From the NCBI GenBank assembly GCA_023424475.1, contig JAFADX010000059.1, positions 1 to 7,267 on the forward strand: 7,267 bases of DNA. The letters run 5' to 3'. This stretch comes from Pseudomonadota bacterium. GTDB lineage: Bacteria > Pseudomonadota > Alphaproteobacteria > Acetobacterales > Acetobacteraceae. Of this stretch, positions 5,456 through 7,267 are shown piece after piece (within the stretch, counting starts at the first letter, position 1; every line of letters starts with the position of its first letter). The position numbers and the translations under genes were made by a program. The notes below the pieces were generated by a model, which was given only the letters and a program-made list of their open reading frames with translations, did not search any database and was not told the DNA's origin.

Positions 5456-6671
5456 GGCGCACCGCCCCCGCTGTCAGTTCGTTTGCCCGGCTGTCCCCGC
5501 CGGAGCCGCCCCTGCGGCGCGCCTGGCGGCCGCGGCGGCGAGGTTCGATCGGTTCGAGGTCGTAGGCCTCAGGCCCGACGAGCTCGATCTCCGTGACGGC
5601 GCCTTCCGCCTCGAGCGAATAGATGACCGAGGAGACGAGCATGTCGCCCGAGATCCCGGCGAAGGGATCCGTCACTGCGACCAGTTCGTTCGGGCGCCAC
5701 AGCTTCCGCTCCTCGCCGGCCCGCCAGTCCAGCACCGTGTAGGTCAGGGCCTCGGACTTCGCGCGTGCGACGCGCATCCGCCATTCCGCCTGGGTCTGGA
5801 CCGAGGCGCCGCCGCTTTGCGTCTTGGCGAGCTGCACGGTGGGGCGGTAGCGCCCGACCTCCTCGTCCCTCGCGCGGCCGGTCATCACCACGCCGGCGCG
5901 TTCGCGCACCGCAGGCCTGGTCGAGGTCGCCGCCGGCGGCGTGGCGGCGGTCAGCGGTCCGGCCGTGCCGTCCAGGCGGTTTCCGGCAGCGCCGCGGGTC
6001 TGGCCCTTTACATAGTAGTCGCGGAACCGCTCCTTCCATGAGAACCGCGCGACCGACTTCTCGACATTGCCGGGCGTCCGCAGCGGCGCCGGGCCACGGC
6101 CGGCGCCGCCGCGCGTGAGGACGAGGCCGCCGACGCCGTCCGAGACGATCAGCACCGCGCGCTGGCGCGCCGCCTTCTCGATGGCGCTGAGCGCGGTCTC
6201 GGACGCATCCAGGCTGAAGACGGGAATGGCGGCGCCGACATCGGTGTCGGCGCGCACCGGGATCCCGAAGGGCTGGCAGATCCGCGTCGCGATCTCGGTG
6301 ACGGTGAGGTTGCGGTACTCGGCCGGGCCATCGGGCGCGGCGGCGCAATCCACCAGGTCGCCGGTGCGATCGCGGCCGACGATCGAGAACCGCATGGCAT
6401 CGCCCGTCCAGCTGACCTTCGCATCGTCGATGAAGCCGACGAGCACGACCTCGTCGTCGATCCGGACGATGCAGGCCTGGCCCTGCCGGACCGCCTCCCG
6501 CCGCGTCTGCGCGCGGCCGGTCGCGAGTGCCACGCCGCCGCCGCGGACGCGGTCGTAGATCTCGAGATCGAAGGAAGCCGCGATCTCTTCGAGCGAGCGC
6601 GTCAGGTTGAACCGGACGCAATCGTGGAAGGCCTCGCCGCCGATCTCGAAGGTGATCCGCTGCTCGGTCAC
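5445..6671 (-). CDS. Mu gp44/P-like baseplate hub protein (T4 gp27/late control D superfamily)
   Basis: This is a 408-residue protein, near the size of Mu gp44 (about 380). It should form the trimeric baseplate hub on which the spike sits, at the distal end of the tail tube. The frame is open further upstream, to an ATG at 6914, but those 81 extra residues are an Arg-rich shadow of the preceding gene. The start is therefore GTG at 6669-6671 (VTEQRITFEIGG), which shares four bases with the upstream stop. Visible features are the N-terminal beta domain with FNLTRSLEEIAASFDLEIYD (about 21-40), then VVLVGFIDDAKVSW (75-88), the FSIVGRDRTGDLVDCAA segment (95-111), NLTVTEIATRICQPFGIPV (121-139) and a beta-rich second half with LDWRAGEERKLWRPNELV. 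These are characteristic of gp44-like hubs. A Pro/Thr-rich insert lies at about 237-260. The last 32 residues are strongly basic and run over the gp45-like start by 11 bases. Confidence 0.92.
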   Translation of the reverse strand: MTEQRITFEIGGEAFHDCVRFNLTRSLEEIAASFDLEIYDRVRGGGVALATGRAQTRREAVRQGQACIVRIDDEVVLVGFIDDAKVSWTGDAMRFSIVGRDRTGDLVDCAAAPDGPAEYRNLTVTEIATRICQPFGIPVRADTDVGAAIPVFSLDASETALSAIEKAARQRAVLIVSDGVGGLVLTRGGAGRGPAPLRTPGNVEKSVARFSWKERFRDYYVKGQTRGAAGNRLDGTAGPLTAATPPAATSTRPAVRERAGVVMTGRARDEEVGRYRPTVQLAKTQSGGASVQTQAEWRMRVARAKSEALTYTVLDWRAGEERKLWRPNELVAVTDPFAGISGDMLVSSVIYSLEAEGAVTEIELVGPEAYDLEPIEPRRRGRQARRRGGSGGDSRANELTAGAVRRGS

Positions 6672-7267
6672 GCGAGGTATTCCAACGGCAGGTCGGCCGG
6701 CACCGCGGCGGGGGTCCGGATGTCGTTGCGGCGGACCAGGTCGAGCAGCATCGGCACGACGGCTGCGGGATCGTCGCCGACGAGATCGAGCGCAATGGCC
6801 CAGGCCGAAGCGACGCCGGCGCGCGCGGGCAGGATCCGCACCGCCGGCAGACGGCCGATGCGGTCGTTGTAATCCGCCATGAGCTCGTCCCGCAGCGCGG
6901 TGACCGCGACCCACAGGGCATGGCCTTCGACGGGGTAGCTGCGGGCGAGCACGGCCGCGTCGGTCGCCGAGGCCTGCAGCGCGGCATCGAGCCGGTCACG
7001 CCAGGCGATCGCCTCGTCCCGGGAGGCGTGGTCGATCGAGGTCGCGGCGCCCACGGCCTCGAGCCGCGCCTGGATGCCGGCGGCGAGGGCGAGGCCGGGC
7101 ACGGCCGAGGAGGTCGCCGCCAGGGCGTCCCCGCCGTCGAGCAGCACCGTGGCGGCATCGGCCGGCGCGATCACGACGGAGGGCACCTCGGCGCCGGCGG
7201 CCGGCCCGATCGCCGGCGGCAGGGGCGGCGCGCCCTTCTCGCCGATCGTCGCGGGGATCGCCGCCAG
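6668..7267 (-). CDS. DNA circularization protein, C-terminal part (Mu gp43/N-like), truncated by window edge
   Basis: The reading frame is open to the right edge, so 199 C-terminal residues are visible and the N-terminal region (the DNA_circ_N domain in this family, usually about 400-500 residues in total) lies outside. A GTG at 7184-7186 exists, but the frame continues upstream without a stop and the GTG falls inside a Pro/Ala linker, so it is not taken as the start. After the linker (visible residues about 1-30) comes an Ala-rich helical region with motifs such as RDEAIAWRDRLDAAL, VTALRDELMADYNDR and the ending NDIRTPAAVPADLPLEYLA. This arginine/aspartate-rich tail ending in LEYL is typical of Mu-like gp43 proteins as I recall them. 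In Mu the protein is a tail/DNA-injection component encoded between the tape measure and gp44. Its TGA overlaps the next start by 4 bases (GTGA), implying coupled translation. Identity rests on both the C-terminal pattern and the synteny; the missing half would confirm it. Confidence 0.8.
   Translation of the reverse strand: MAAIPATIGEKGAPPLPPAIGPAAGAEVPSVVIAPADAATVLLDGGDALAATSSAVPGLALAAGIQARLEAVGAATSIDHASRDEAIAWRDRLDAALQASATDAAVLARSYPVEGHALWVAVTALRDELMADYNDRIGRLPAVRILPARAGVASAWAIALDLVGDDPAAVVPMLLDLVRRNDIRTPAAVPADLPLEYLA

Noticed and set aside
4511..5596. Plus-strand open frame of 361 codons across the spike and gp46-like genes
   Set aside because: Amino-acid composition is shadow-like (Arg, Ala, Gly, His), it has no family pattern, and it would oppose three well-supported genes.
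6672..6914. N-terminal extension of the hub gene to an upstream ATG at 6914
   Set aside because: The 81 added residues are Arg-rich shadow of the gp43-like gene. The GTG overlapping the upstream stop gives a normal-length hub protein beginning with a typical beta strand.
5569..7158. Minus-strand open frame of 529 codons in a different phase from the hub and circularization genes
   Set aside because: It is Arg/Pro-rich low complexity without domain pattern, while the overlapping hub and gp43-like frames carry clear family motifs.
1..7267. CRISPR array, tRNA, insertion sequence, attachment site or defence system
   Set aside because: No regularly spaced repeats, cloverleaf-like segments, transposase motifs or terminal inverted repeats were seen, and the coding space is already filled by tail genes.

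Overview
The window is one continuous minus-strand stretch of a contractile-tail (Mu-like) phage structural operon. Nothing in it looks like a host gene, and every base except two short gaps lies in a coding frame. The DNA is very GC-rich, with strong G/C preference at third codon positions. Together with the protein flavour this suggests an alphaproteobacterial host, perhaps Acetobacteraceae/Roseomonas-like or Methylobacterium-like; that assignment is inference.

Read in the direction of transcription (right to left), the gene order matches the Mu tail-assembly series. It begins with the C-terminal part of a DNA circularization protein (Mu gp43/N-like, cut by the right edge, 6668-7267). Next come a gp44/P-like baseplate hub protein (5445-6671), a gp45-like central spike (4916-5455), a gp46-like gp25/wedge-type protein (4403-4861), a gp47-like baseplate J protein (3354-4406) and a gp48-like DUF2313 protein (1831-3354). 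The gp48-like protein carries an extra C-terminal part of about 310 residues that resembles a fibre or carbohydrate-binding region. It is followed by a glycine-rich tail fibre (707-1831), a small fibre-associated protein of unknown biochemical role (219-704), and the first 74 codons of a Trp-rich membrane protein cut by the left edge (1-222).

All junctions but one are tightly packed: starts and stops overlap (GTGA, ATGA or TGATG) or lie within 2 bases, so the genes are probably translationally coupled on one transcript. The exception is a 54-bp gap between the spike and gp46-like genes, which holds a perfect GC-rich inverted repeat (4893-4914).

Functionally the cluster makes the end of a contractile tail: hub (gp44), membrane-piercing spike (gp45), wedges (gp46, gp47), a tail-tip/fibre connector (gp48), and the fibre that contacts the host. 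The window cannot tell whether this is an intact phage, a prophage remnant or a tailocin, because no head, packaging, transposase or lysis genes fall inside it. I see no tRNA, rRNA, CRISPR, insertion sequence or defence system. The most notable points are the enlarged gp48, the Gly-rich receptor-binding region, and the intergenic hairpin.
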